This document shows positions 8,813 through 17,026 of a DNA stretch of 64,000 nt, in pieces. Origin of the DNA: Streptomyces sp. CNQ-509. Lineage in GTDB: Bacteria; Actinomycetota; Actinomycetes; Streptomycetales; Streptomycetaceae. The stretch lies in contig NZ_CP011492.1 in NCBI RefSeq assembly GCF_001011035.1, positions 2,737,501 to 2,801,500 of the forward strand, in the 5' to 3' direction. Below the pieces are notes generated by a model. It was not told the origin of the DNA. It made no database searches and saw only the letters and a program-made list of their open reading frames with translations. Numbering within the stretch: position 1 is the stretch's first letter; each line of letters opens with the position of its first letter. Both the position numbers and the translations under genes were made by a program.

Positions 8813-11800
8813 GCGTTGTCACTCCCGTCCCGCTCGGCGCCCGCGCCGTAGTTCCTCTGGTCGTAGTACGGGCCGGAGTACTGCCCCGCGCCGTACGGAT
8901 CCTGCTCGCCGTCGCCGTAGCCCTGGCCGCCCTGCTGGGGCACCGCGGGGGCGCCGGGCCGCTGTTCGCTTTCGTACGCGCCGGCGTCGTACTGCGGCTC
9001 GTAGGGCGCCTCGTACGACGTCCCGCCGTACTGCCCGCCGTAGCCGGTGCCGTCCCACTCGTAGCCCTGCGGCGGGGCCGCGTACGGGTCGGCGACCGAG
9101 GTGTCCCCGTAGCCCTGCTCCGCCTGCCCGGCGCCGGGCACCGGCGCCGCGGCCCAGGCCGGCTGCTCGTCGGGCGCACCGGGCACGGCAGGGGAACCGG
9201 GCGGAGCCGGCGGCATCGGCGGCGCCTCGGGCGCGCCCCCGGGCGCCCCGGCGCCCTCGGCCTCCGCCGCGGCGGCCTGCGCCCGCAGCCGCCGTGCGCG
9301 CCGCCCGTCGCCCTCCAGCGCCTGCGCCGGGATCGCCGGGGTGCCCGCCTCCGGCAGGTCGTCGTCCACGTCGCGCCGCCGCCCGGGCAGCGCCAGCACC
9401 AGCACGACGAGCAGCGCCGCGCCGCGCGCCCAGGTCCACGCCGTGTGCGTCACGGCGGTGTCGTACGTGACGTCCAGCCGCCCGCCGCCCGCGGGCAGTT
9501 CGAAACCCTGCGCCCAGCCGTCGACCGTCGTGGCCTCCAGCGGCTCGCCGTCCAGGGTCGCCCGCCATCCGGCGCTCGCCGCGTCCGCGAGGCGCAGCAC
9601 GCGGCCCTCGGGGCCGTCCTCGATGTCCGTGTGCACTTCGACGGGCCCGGCGGGCACGGGCACGGGCTCGGCGGCCCCCTGGCCCTCGCCGTCGCCCGCG
9701 ACGACGGTCGCGCGCGAGACCCGCGCGTCGACGCGCCAGAGCGCGCCGCCGTCCTGCTGGCTGAGCCGGGTCAGCCCGGGGGTGGCGTCGAGTACGCGGC
9801 CGAAGGTGCGGGGGGCGTCGTTGCGTACGAGGACGTAGCGCACGGCGTACGCGCCCAGTTCGGCCGACTGGTCGGCGCCGGAGCCGGCCACGAGCCCGGA
9901 GACGGTGCCGGAGAGCCGGGAGTTGCCGCCGCCGGCCGCGGCCAGCTCGGCGTCGCCGAGGCGGGCGCCCGCGCCCCGTACGAGCATGTACTCGACCTGG
10001 GCGGCCGAACCGCCGACGACCAGCGTGCGCGGCTGGTCCGACGTGCGGCTCTCCTCCGCGACGAACGCCGGCACCTGGTCGGCGCCGCCGCGCTCCAGCG
10101 GCCCGTCGGCCCCGCGCCACATCCAGCCGACGGCCAGCACCAGCGGCCCCACGGCGCAGGCGACGGCGACGAGCACCGCGGCCGGCTGCCGCCAGCCGAA
10201 GGACTGCTCGGCGACGCGGTGGCGGGCGCCGTCGGCGCCGATGACGGCGGCGGCCAGCAGCGCGAGCCCGTAGACGAGCGTCTGCGGCCCGGTCCAGCCG
10301 TCGCCCGCGCCGGCCGCGGCGAGCAGCCCGGCGACGGCGGCGACGGCCCATGCGGCGCCCACCGGCAGCCGCCGGTCGGAGCGGAACAGTGCGGCCAGCG
10401 CGGCGAGCACGATGCCGGCGAGCAGCACGCTGCCGCCCGCGTTGGGGCCGCCGGGCGAGGCGAGCAGCAGGCCGAGCGGGGACACGTCGTCGGTGGTGGT
10501 GTCCAGTCCGGCCTCGGTGAAGAAGCGGGACGGTTCGGTCAGCAGATCGAGCGACCAGGGCGCCAGCAGCACCACGGGGGTCACCAGGACGGCCAGTTGC
10601 CGCAGGCCGGGCCCGACGGGGCTCCGGCCGCGCACGACGGCCCAGGCGGCCGGCGCGGCGGCCAGGAGGGCGGCCAGCGGCCAGACGACGGGGGTGAAGG
10701 CGGTGGTGACGGTGAGCAGCAGCGCGTACGCCCAGGCGCCGCGCCAGCTCGCCCGGCCGCGCAGCCCGCTCGCGGCGACGGCCGCGCGGGCGAGGAGCGG
10801 CAGCAGCACGGCGAGCACCGCGGTGCCGATGCGGCCGGCGGCGAGCGCGCCGGTGGCGGCGGGCAGGAAGGCGTACGCGACGCTCCCCCAGGCGCGCAGC
10901 AGCCGGGAGCTGACGAGCGGACGGGAGGCGAAGTACGCGGTGAAGCCTGCCAGCGGCACGGAGCAGACGAGCAGCAGGGTCAGCGCGGCGTTGGTGCTGC
11001 CGAACAGGACGGTGCCGAGACCGGCGAGGAACGCCAGGTAGGGCGGTGCGTCCTGGGTGCCGCCGGTGCCGACGGGGTGCCAGGAGTCCGCGTACGACGA
11101 CCAGAGGTCGCCGGCGTCGGCAGGGGCGGGCAGGAGCGCGCCGCCGATGAGGGTGCCGCCGCCGATCAGCTCGCGGCAGGCGATGAGGGCGACGAGCAGC
11201 AGAACGGCGAAGAGCACCGGGCCCGGCTTGCGGGCCACCCGCTTCAGCCGGGCGAACTGTTCGACTTCGAGAAAGTCGGCATCGTCGTCGCCCGGGCCGG
11301 TCTCGACGGCGCCGCCGTGCCGGCCGCCGCCGGACAGCTCGGGCTCGGAGCGGCCGCTGAAGTTGCTGAGCACCTGCTCGACGGTGACGCGTACGGTCGC
11401 GCCGCGGCCCGGGAAGAGGGGCTTGAGGTCGCCGGGCGGCACGGCGGGCTTGCCGCGCCTGCGCCGGGCGGCGGCGATGCGGTGCGGGCGCAGCAGCACG
11501 GCGCCGAGCCCCGCCACTTCGTCGAGCGCCTGCCGCGGGACCTTGCCGACGAGATACGCCAGCGTGCGCAGCAGGGTGCCGAGGACGAGCCGGAAGGCGA
11601 TGTACGGCAGGGCCGCGGCGCTGGAGTTGACGAGGAGGGTGTAGGCGGCGCCGGCCTTGTCGACGCGGTGCGGGCTCGCCCCCTTTGCCGTCTGCCCCGA
11701 TCTGCCCATGCAGTCGATGGAGCGCCGCTCGCGGGCGGCGGCCTCGGCGTGCCGCATGACGGCGTCGGGCTGGACGACGACCCGGTGGCCGGCCTTGTGG

Positions 11801-12618
11801 GCGCGCCAGCACAGGTCGACGTCGTCGCGCATGAGGGGCAGCCGGGCGTCGAAGCCGCCGAGTTGGTCGAAGACGTCGCGGCGGATGAGCATGCCGGCGG
11901 TGGAGACGGAGAGCACGTCACGGACGCCGTCGTGCTGGCCCTGGTCCTGCTCGCGGCGGTCGATGCCGGTCCAGCGGCGGCCGCTGTGGGCGATGGAGAC
12001 GCCGGCCTCCAGCAACTGCCTGCGGTCGTACCAGCTCCGCAGCTTGGGGCCGATGATCGCGGCGGAGGGCATGTCGTCGGCGAGGCGGAGCATGGCGGCG
12101 AGCGCGTCGGGCTCGGCGGCGCAGTCGTCGTGCAGCAGCCAGAGCCACTGGACGGGCTCGCCGTGCGGGAACTCCGGCATGTCGTACGCGTCGTCGCGCC
12201 AACTGCGGCTGACGGGGTCCCAGCCGCTGGGGCGGCGCAGGTACGGAAGTTGGTCGGGGGTGAGCACGCCCGCGGTGCGTGCGGCCTCGGCGGCGGCGGT
12301 GCCGAAGCCGGTGCGGCGCGCGAGGTGGAGCACGCGCTCGGCGCCGAGGGCTTCGGTGAGGATGCGGGCGGAGCCGTCGGCGCTGCCGGTGTCGGCGGCG
12401 ATGACGCTCTGCACGGGGCGCTCCTGCGCCGTGAGCGCGGCGAGCGCGTCGGGCAGCCACCGCTCGCCGTCGTGCGAGACGAGCACGGCGGTGACGACGT
12501 GCCGGGGGAAGGCGGGGGTGCCGCCGCCGGGGGCGGCCGCGGTCGTCCCGGGCCGGCCTGCCGCGTCGGCTGCGGCCGGGTAGCCGGCCGCGAAGTCAGC
12601 GTTGCTGTGCTCGGACAT
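8809..12618 (-). CDS. Large polytopic membrane glycosyltransferase (GT2 domain fused to multi-TM region)
   Basis: A 1269-residue fusion. Residues about 35-330 form a GT2 domain: AVLVSHDGERWLPDAL, the nucleotide-sugar DxD-like LLHDDCA and the acceptor-side MRDDVDLCW. One TM pair and a cytosolic loop follow, then roughly a dozen membrane segments (about 480-890), an extracellular domain (about 890-1110), a last TM (about 1125-1140) and a cytosolic Pro/Gly/Tyr/Gln-rich disordered tail of about 130 residues. The layout resembles polytopic actinobacterial wall-glycan transferases. The start at 12618 (MSEHSNADF) has only a weak AGGGG site; upstream in-frame extension overlaps the repeat element and whiB and is rejected. 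Confidence 0.85.
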   Translation of the reverse strand: MSEHSNADFAAGYPAAADAAGRPGTTAAAPGGGTPAFPRHVVTAVLVSHDGERWLPDALAALTAQERPVQSVIAADTGSADGSARILTEALGAERVLHLARRTGFGTAAAEAARTAGVLTPDQLPYLRRPSGWDPVSRSWRDDAYDMPEFPHGEPVQWLWLLHDDCAAEPDALAAMLRLADDMPSAAIIGPKLRSWYDRRQLLEAGVSIAHSGRRWTGIDRREQDQGQHDGVRDVLSVSTAGMLIRRDVFDQLGGFDARLPLMRDDVDLCWRAHKAGHRVVVQPDAVMRHAEAAARERRSIDCMGRSGQTAKGASPHRVDKAGAAYTLLVNSSAAALPYIAFRLVLGTLLRTLAYLVGKVPRQALDEVAGLGAVLLRPHRIAAARRRRGKPAVPPGDLKPLFPGRGATVRVTVEQVLSNFSGRSEPELSGGGRHGGAVETGPGDDDADFLEVEQFARLKRVARKPGPVLFAVLLLVALIACRELIGGGTLIGGALLPAPADAGDLWSSYADSWHPVGTGGTQDAPPYLAFLAGLGTVLFGSTNAALTLLLVCSVPLAGFTAYFASRPLVSSRLLRAWGSVAYAFLPAATGALAAGRIGTAVLAVLLPLLARAAVAASGLRGRASWRGAWAYALLLTVTTAFTPVVWPLAALLAAAPAAWAVVRGRSPVGPGLRQLAVLVTPVVLLAPWSLDLLTEPSRFFTEAGLDTTTDDVSPLGLLLASPGGPNAGGSVLLAGIVLAALAALFRSDRRLPVGAAWAVAAVAGLLAAAGAGDGWTGPQTLVYGLALLAAAVIGADGARHRVAEQSFGWRQPAAVLVAVACAVGPLVLAVGWMWRGADGPLERGGADQVPAFVAEESRTSDQPRTLVVGGSAAQVEYMLVRGAGARLGDAELAAAGGGNSRLSGTVSGLVAGSGADQSAELGAYAVRYVLVRNDAPRTFGRVLDATPGLTRLSQQDGGALWRVDARVSRATVVAGDGEGQGAAEPVPVPAGPVEVHTDIEDGPEGRVLRLADAASAGWRATLDGEPLEATTVDGWAQGFELPAGGGRLDVTYDTAVTHTAWTWARGAALLVVLVLALPGRRRDVDDDLPEAGTPAIPAQALEGDGRRARRLRAQAAAAEAEGAGAPGGAPEAPPMPPAPPGSPAVPGAPDEQPAWAAAPVPGAGQAEQGYGDTSVADPYAAPPQGYEWDGTGYGGQYGGTSYEAPYEPQYDAGAYESEQRPGAPAVPQQGGQGYGDGEQDPYGAGQYSGPYYDQRNYGAGAERDGSDNA

Positions 12619-12910
12619 CGAGGTGCGGACCCCTGGTGGAGTCCGGGTCACCTCCCGGGAATGTGGCGGCTGTCGTGGACGGTGCCCCACACTAGAGGGT
12701 CCCTCCGTCACAGGGCGACTTGGCGGACGATCCCCGGGCCGCCGCGGGGTTCCGCCGAGGTCACGTACGCCGTACGGGGGCCGGGCGCACGCCCGCGCGA
12801 ATCCCGTGGCGCCGTGCTCGCCGCCTCCGGGCCCGCCCGGCGGCGCGGTCGCGCCGCCGGTGACAGTGCCCGCTACGGCACGGCTACGGCACCGGCCGCA
12901 CCGGCTGGGG
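12619..12910. other. Upstream region of the glycosyltransferase gene, no gene seen
   Basis: GC-rich 290-bp spacer holding the presumed leftward promoter of the glycosyltransferase-DUF5719 pair. It has several small GC hairpins but no hexamer pair that I would call. It ends at the inverted-repeat element. Confidence 0.4.
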
Positions 12911-13148
12911 CTGTCTTCACTCTCGCGTCGTTCGCCCGCAGGGCGGGCGGGGCAGGGGGCACCGCCCACGCCCCCGGGGCGTAGGGGGAGTCTGGTGCGT
13001 GCGATCGCAAGGCGGAGGGCCGACCGCATAGGGGGCCTCTTCGGTCGATCCCGACAACGCGGCGAGCGTGCGTGCCGGGCTCCTCCCCCACAGCGCGCTG
13101 CGCGCGCGTGGGCGGTACCCCCAGCCGCAGACGGGAGAGTGAAGACAG
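12911..13148. repeat. 238-bp inverted-repeat (MITE-like) element abutting whiB stop
   Basis: Ends are a perfect 14-bp inverted repeat: CTGTCTTCACTCTC (12911-12924) and GAGAGTGAAGACAG (13135-13148). Inside, ACCGCCCACGC (12961-12971) pairs with GCGTGGGCGGT (13106-13116), and each arm carries its own GC hairpin. The right end lies 3 bp from the whiB stop codon. No transposase is encoded. Similar sequence seems familiar to me as a dispersed streptomycete repeat often mis-annotated as a small ORF; that is recollection, not a search. Confidence 0.7.
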
Positions 13149-13151
13149 ACC

Positions 13152-13415
13152 CTAGAGGGCCGCCTTCTTCAGCCGGCGCCGCTCCCGTTCGGACAGGCCG
13201 CCCCAGATGCCGAAGCGCTCGTCGTTGGCGAGGGCGTACTCCAGGCACTCGGACCGGACTTCGCAGGCGAGGCAGACCTTCTTGGCCTCGCGTGTGGATC
13301 CGCCCTTCTCCGGGAAGAAGGATTCGGGATCGGTCTGGGCGCACAGCGCGCGCTCCTGCCACCCGAGCTCCTCGTCCGCCTCCTCGACCAGCACCTGCTG
13401 GAACAGCTCGGTCAT
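13152..13415 (-). CDS. whiB: WhiB family iron-sulfur regulator
   Basis: An 87-residue developmental regulator. In Streptomyces, WhiB works with WhiA to trigger septation of aerial hyphae; the orthologue in mycobacteria is WhiB2/WhmD. The four [4Fe-4S] ligands are Cys25, Cys48, Cys51 and Cys57 (CxxC spaced as in the family), followed by the GIWGG turn (69-73) and a basic tail RERRRLKKAA that contacts DNA. Its position next to fbiA-fbiB and manB also supports whiB rather than another Wbl. A GAGGGG site precedes the ATG. Confidence 0.95.
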   Translation of the reverse strand: MTELFQQVLVEEADEELGWQERALCAQTDPESFFPEKGGSTREAKKVCLACEVRSECLEYALANDERFGIWGGLSERERRRLKKAAL

Positions 13416-13472
13416 GTGCGCCCCTCGTCTTTGCTTCCCCGTGATGTTGCCGTTACTGAATCGCCTGAACGG

Positions 13473-13480
13473 ACACGTGT
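13473..13480. promoter_or_regulatory. ACACGTGT palindrome in whiB leader
   Basis: A perfect 8-bp palindrome, 58 bp upstream of the whiB start and at the predicted transcription start of the promoter just upstream. It could be an operator. It resembles the half-sites of BldD but lacks the central base of that consensus. Confidence 0.35.
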
Positions 13481-13483
13481 GAA

Positions 13484-13513
13484 ATTACAGGTACGCCGCT
13501 CTGGCACAGTCAA
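13484..13513 (-). promoter_or_regulatory. Candidate whiB promoter
   Basis: Minus strand: TTGACT (-35, 13508-13513), 18-nt spacer, TGTAAT (-10, 13484-13489). This is a good housekeeping-type promoter and gives a leader of about 60 nt before the whiB start at 13415. S. coelicolor whiB is known to have both constitutive and developmental promoters; this would be the constitutive type. Confidence 0.55.
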
Positions 13514-14036
13514 GCCGGGATCTGCTATTGGACCTCTTATTCACCCTGCGGCACCAAGCCCTCGTGAATAGTGTTCATATCGGCCAAGACCATGACAGTC
13601 CGATAGACGGCGATCCCGGCAGGCGCCCCTACCGGGGGAGACGATCGGGGCTACAGCGCCGTTGCGGCCCGCCCGGCAAAGCGAAGAAGATCACAGTCGC
13701 GTCACGGATGCACAACGGCACCCCGGCCCCGATGGTCGCCCTGCGGTTGGTCGCCGTCTCTCCGTACAACGGGGTGAATAAACCTTTCGCCACGCCCGGC
13801 AACCGGAAGGTGTGAATCCTTGCGGTCAACCCGGACATCCAGTTGACAAACACCCCCGGATCCGCTCTGCTGATGCGCATGTCGGACCCGTGGCCGTACC
13901 GGCCGAGCGAGGAGTGTCCGAGCTGTTGTAGCCGCTGAGGCTCCAGCTCCGCTTCGTGCTGCCTGCTCCGCAGGCCACCCCTTCGCCACTCTCCGCATTC
14001 CTCGCGCACCACACACGCCAAGGACTCCCGAGCCCC

Positions 14037-14558
14037 ATGCTCAGCGACATCCAGATCGGCGGCGACCCGCTCGCCTTCCCCCACCTCCTCCCGCCCGCGC
14101 CCGCCCACCCCGCCACGGTCGCCGACTTCGCCGGCCTCGCACGCGCGCTCGCCGCCGACCGGGACGCCTGGGCGCCGCTCGTCGACTACGACCCCGTCAC
14201 CCGCTGGTACCACCGGCTGCGCACCGGCCCCGGCTACGAGGTGTGGCTGCTGAGCTGGCTGCCGGGACAGCGCAGCGGAGCGCACGGCCACGGCCCGTCC
14301 TCGGGCGTACTCACCGTGCTGGAAGGGGAGTTGACCGAGCGCGCGAACCACACCGCGCGCACCCTCACGCCCGGCGCGCAACGCGTCTTCGCGCCGGGGT
14401 ACGTCCACGAAGTCGTCAACGACGCGCTGACGCCCGCCGTAAGCCTGCACGTCTACTTCCCCGCCCTCACCGAGATGCCGATGCACGAGGACCGTCCCCC
14501 TCGCATCACGGTCGCCTGCGGCGCCGCCCGCCCGACCGAGGAGCCCGCCCGCCACTGA
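14037..14558 (+). CDS. Cysteine dioxygenase family protein
   Basis: A 173-residue cupin that should oxidise cysteine (or a related thiol) to the sulfinate using non-heme iron and O2. The three-His iron site is visible: [10 protein letters not shown] (His83, His85) and GYVHEVVN (His124), with [11 protein letters not shown] between them. The ATG at 14037 has AAGGA about 12 nt upstream; an in-frame upstream ATG lacks a site. It lies 24 bp before fbiA and in the same direction, between whiB and fbiA where mycobacteria have nothing. Confidence 0.85.
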   Translation: MLSDIQIGGDPLAFPHLLPPAPAHPATVADFAGLARALAADRDAWAPLVDYDPVTRWYHRLRTGPGYEVWLLSWLPGQRSGAHGHGPSSGVLTVLEGELTERANHTARTLTPGAQRVFAPGYVHEVVNDALTPAVSLHVYFPALTEMPMHEDRPPRITVACGAARPTEEPARH

Positions 14559-14582
14559 GCCCCGCCTGCAAGACTGGGCGCC

Positions 14583-15539
14583 ATGCGCATCGTTGTACTG
14601 GCCGGCGGGATCGGCGGCGCCCGGTTCCTCCGCGGCCTGAAGCAGGCAGAGCCGGACGCGGACGTCACCGTCGTCGGCAACACCGGCGACGACATCCACC
14701 TGTTCGGCCTCAAGGTCTGCCCCGACCTGGACACCGTGATGTACACGCTCGGCGGCGGCATCCACGAGGAGCAGGGCTGGGGCCGCGCGGACGAGACGTT
14801 CGCCGTCAGGGAGGAGCTGGCCGCGTACGGCGTCGGGCCCGGCTGGTTCGGGCTCGGCGACCGCGACTTCGCCACCCACATCGTGCGCACCCAGATGCTC
14901 GGCGCCGGCTTCCCGCTCAGCGCCGTCACCGAGGCGCTGTGCGACCGCTGGCGGCCGGGCGTGCGGCTGGTGCCGATGACCGACGACCGGGTCGAGACGC
15001 ACGTCGCCGTCGAGGTGGACGGCGAGCGCAAGGCGATCCACTTCCAGGAGTACTGGGTGCGGCTGCGCGCCTCCGTGCCCGCGCTCGCCGTGGTGCCCGT
15101 CGGCGCCGAGCAGGCCAAGCCCGCGCCCGGCGTGCTGGAGGCCATCGCCGAGGCCGACGTGGTGCTCTTCCCGCCGTCCAACCCCGTCGTCAGCATCGGC
15201 ACGATCCTCGCCGTGCCGGGCATCCGCGAGGCCATCGCCGACGCCGACGTGCCCGTCGTGGGCCTGTCCCCCATCGTCGGCGGCGCCCCGGTGCGCGGCA
15301 TGGCGGACAAGGTGCTCGCCGCGGTCGGCGTCGAGTCCACCGCCGACGCGGTCGCGCTCCACTACGGCTCCGGGCTCATCGACGGCTGGCTGGTCGACGA
15401 GGTGGACGCGGCGGCGGTGCCGGCGGTGGAGGCCGCCGGGATCCGCTGCCGGGCGGTGCCGCTGATGATGCGCGACACGGACGCGACGGCGCGGATGGCC
15501 GCGGCGGCGCTGGAGCTGGCTCAGGAGGTACGGGCATGA
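14583..15539 (+). CDS. fbiA: 2-phospho-L-lactate/phosphoenolpyruvyl transferase, coenzyme F420 synthesis
   Basis: CofD/FbiA joins the deazaflavin Fo with the activated three-carbon phosphoacid to make (dehydro)F420-0. The 318-residue protein starts [19 protein letters not shown] (GGIGGA nucleotide loop), with [12 protein letters not shown] and the [15 protein letters not shown] motif characteristic of CofD. Actinobacterial enzymes use phosphoenolpyruvate, with FbiB then reducing the product. Its stop overlaps the fbiB start by 4 bp (ATGA), so the two are coupled. Confidence 0.95.
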   Translation: MRIVVLAGGIGGARFLRGLKQAEPDADVTVVGNTGDDIHLFGLKVCPDLDTVMYTLGGGIHEEQGWGRADETFAVREELAAYGVGPGWFGLGDRDFATHIVRTQMLGAGFPLSAVTEALCDRWRPGVRLVPMTDDRVETHVAVEVDGERKAIHFQEYWVRLRASVPALAVVPVGAEQAKPAPGVLEAIAEADVVLFPPSNPVVSIGTILAVPGIREAIADADVPVVGLSPIVGGAPVRGMADKVLAAVGVESTADAVALHYGSGLIDGWLVDEVDAAAVPAVEAAGIRCRAVPLMMRDTDATARMAAAALELAQEVRA

Positions 15540-16930
15540 CGGCGGACCCGGGTACGGGCACGGAGACCGGCACGCAGACCCCCGCGGGGCAGGCGGGTGC
15601 CCCGGAGTTCCGCGTACGGGCCCTGCCCGGCATCCCCGAGGTCCGCCCCGGCGACGACCTCGCCAAGCTCGTCGCCGCCGCCGCGCCCGGCCTCGCGGGA
15701 CCACCGCTCGCCGACGGCGACATCCTCGTCGTCACCTCCAAGATCGTCAGCAAGGCCGAGGGCCGGGTCCGGCAGACCGCCGTGCCCGGCGACCGGGAGG
15801 CCGCCATCGACGAGGAGGCCGTACGCCTCGTCGCCCGCCGCGGCCCGCTGCGCATCGTCGAGACCCGGCACGGCCTGGTGATGGCCGCCGCCGGCGTGGA
15901 TGCCTCCAACACCCCTGCCGGCACCGTCCTGTTGCTCCCCGAGGACTCCGACGCCTCCGCCCGCGCGCTCCGCGCCGGACTGCGCACGGCCCTCGGCGTC
16001 AACGTCGGCGTCCTGATCACCGACACCTTCGGCCGCCCCTGGCGCAACGGCGTCACGGACGTCGCCATCGGCGCCGCCGGCGTCCGGGTGCTCGACGACC
16101 TGCGGGGCGCCCCGGACACGTACGGCAACACCCTGGAGGGCACGATCGTCGCCGCCGCCGACGAACTCGCCGCCGCCGGCGAGCTGGTCAAGGGCAAGGC
16201 CCACGGGCTGCCGGTCGCGGTGCTCAGCGGGCTGCCGCAGCTCGTCGCCCCGGCCGGCGAGGACGACGGTCCTGACGCGCGGGCGCTGGTGCGGGAGCCG
16301 GCCGAGGACATGTTCCGCCTCGGCACCTCGGAGGCGGTCCGCGAGGCGGTGACACAGCGGCGTACCGTGCGCGAGTTCACCGCGGAGCCGGTGGATCCGG
16401 CGGCGGTGCGGCGGGCCGTGGCCGCCGCGGTCACGGCGCCGGCGCCGCACCACACGACGCCGTGGCGGTTCGTTCTGCTGGAGTCGCAGCAGGCGCGCAC
16501 GGAACTGCTGGACGCGATGCGCGAGGCGTGGATCCGGGACCTGCGGGAGCTGAGCAACTTCACGGAGGAGTCCATCGCCAAGCGGATCCGCCGCGGGGAC
16601 GTGCTGCGCAACGCCCCGTATCTGGTGGTGCCCTGCCTGGTGATGGACGGTTCGCACACCTACCCCGACGACCGGCGCAACGCCGCCGAACGGGAGATGT
16701 TCGTCGTCGCCACCGGGGCCGGGGTGCAGAACTTCCTCGTCGCGCTGGCCGGCGAAGGGCTGGGCTCCGCGTGGGTGTCGTCCACGATGTTCTGCCGGGA
16801 CGTGGTCCGCGAGGTGCTGGACCTGCCGGCGGACTGGGACCCGATGGGCTCGGTGGCCGTGGGCCACGCGGCGGCCCCGCCGCGGCAGCGCCCGGCGCGG
16901 ACGGCGGACACGTTCACGGTGGTGCGCTGA
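15536..16930 (+). CDS. fbiB: F420-0:gamma-L-glutamate ligase / dehydro-F420 reductase (two-domain FbiB)
   Basis: A 464-residue fusion. The N-terminal CofE-like domain (about 20-260) adds gamma-linked glutamates to F420-0: it has [33 protein letters not shown] and [12 protein letters not shown]. The C-terminal FMN-dependent nitroreductase domain (about 275-464; [27 protein letters not shown]-type helix) reduces dehydro-F420-0. ATG at 15536 with AGGAGGT 8 nt upstream, overlapping fbiA. A strong hairpin terminator follows. Confidence 0.95.
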   Translation: MTADPGTGTETGTQTPAGQAGAPEFRVRALPGIPEVRPGDDLAKLVAAAAPGLAGPPLADGDILVVTSKIVSKAEGRVRQTAVPGDREAAIDEEAVRLVARRGPLRIVETRHGLVMAAAGVDASNTPAGTVLLLPEDSDASARALRAGLRTALGVNVGVLITDTFGRPWRNGVTDVAIGAAGVRVLDDLRGAPDTYGNTLEGTIVAAADELAAAGELVKGKAHGLPVAVLSGLPQLVAPAGEDDGPDARALVREPAEDMFRLGTSEAVREAVTQRRTVREFTAEPVDPAAVRRAVAAAVTAPAPHHTTPWRFVLLESQQARTELLDAMREAWIRDLRELSNFTEESIAKRIRRGDVLRNAPYLVVPCLVMDGSHTYPDDRRNAAEREMFVVATGAGVQNFLVALAGEGLGSAWVSSTMFCRDVVREVLDLPADWDPMGSVAVGHAAAPPRQRPARTADTFTVVR

Positions 16931-16961
16931 GCGCGGCGCGCCCCCGGAGGCGTACGACGGC

Positions 16962-16992
16962 GGGACCCCGGCCCACCACGGGCCGGGGTCCC
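16962..16992. terminator. Bidirectional terminator between fbiB and LCP gene
   Basis: A perfect 13-bp stem GGGACCCCGGCCC / GGGCCGGGGTCCC with a 5-nt loop, between the converging fbiB and LCP genes (32 and 35 bp from their stops). Confidence 0.85.
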
Positions 16993-17026
16993 GTCCGACT
17001 GATCAATTTGCCCGGTTGGCCACCGC

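Larger units (their letters stand above)
13416..14036. other. 620-bp divergent regulatory region between whiB and cysteine dioxygenase
   Basis: Unusually long and AT-richer than its surroundings. It carries the whiB promoter candidate and an overlapping ACACGTGT palindrome (see separate entries). A rightward TTGACA at 13843-13848, with a weak TCTGCT 17 nt later, could serve the dioxygenase-fbiAB run. No convincing gene lies within it. Confidence 0.6.

Noticed and set aside
9445..12984. A very long open frame on the plus strand opposite the large glycosyltransferase
   Set aside because: Low-complexity Arg/Gly/Ala translation with no domain, exactly antisense to a gene with clear motifs; a GC-codon shadow.
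12873..13091. A 72-residue open frame within the inverted-repeat element
   Set aside because: It lies inside a palindromic repeat, has no ribosome site or conserved motif, and is the sort of ORF that arises in dispersed repeats.
13473..13480. Calling the ACACGTGT palindrome a BldD site
   Set aside because: BldD sites need a central base between the half-sites and flanking bases that are missing here.
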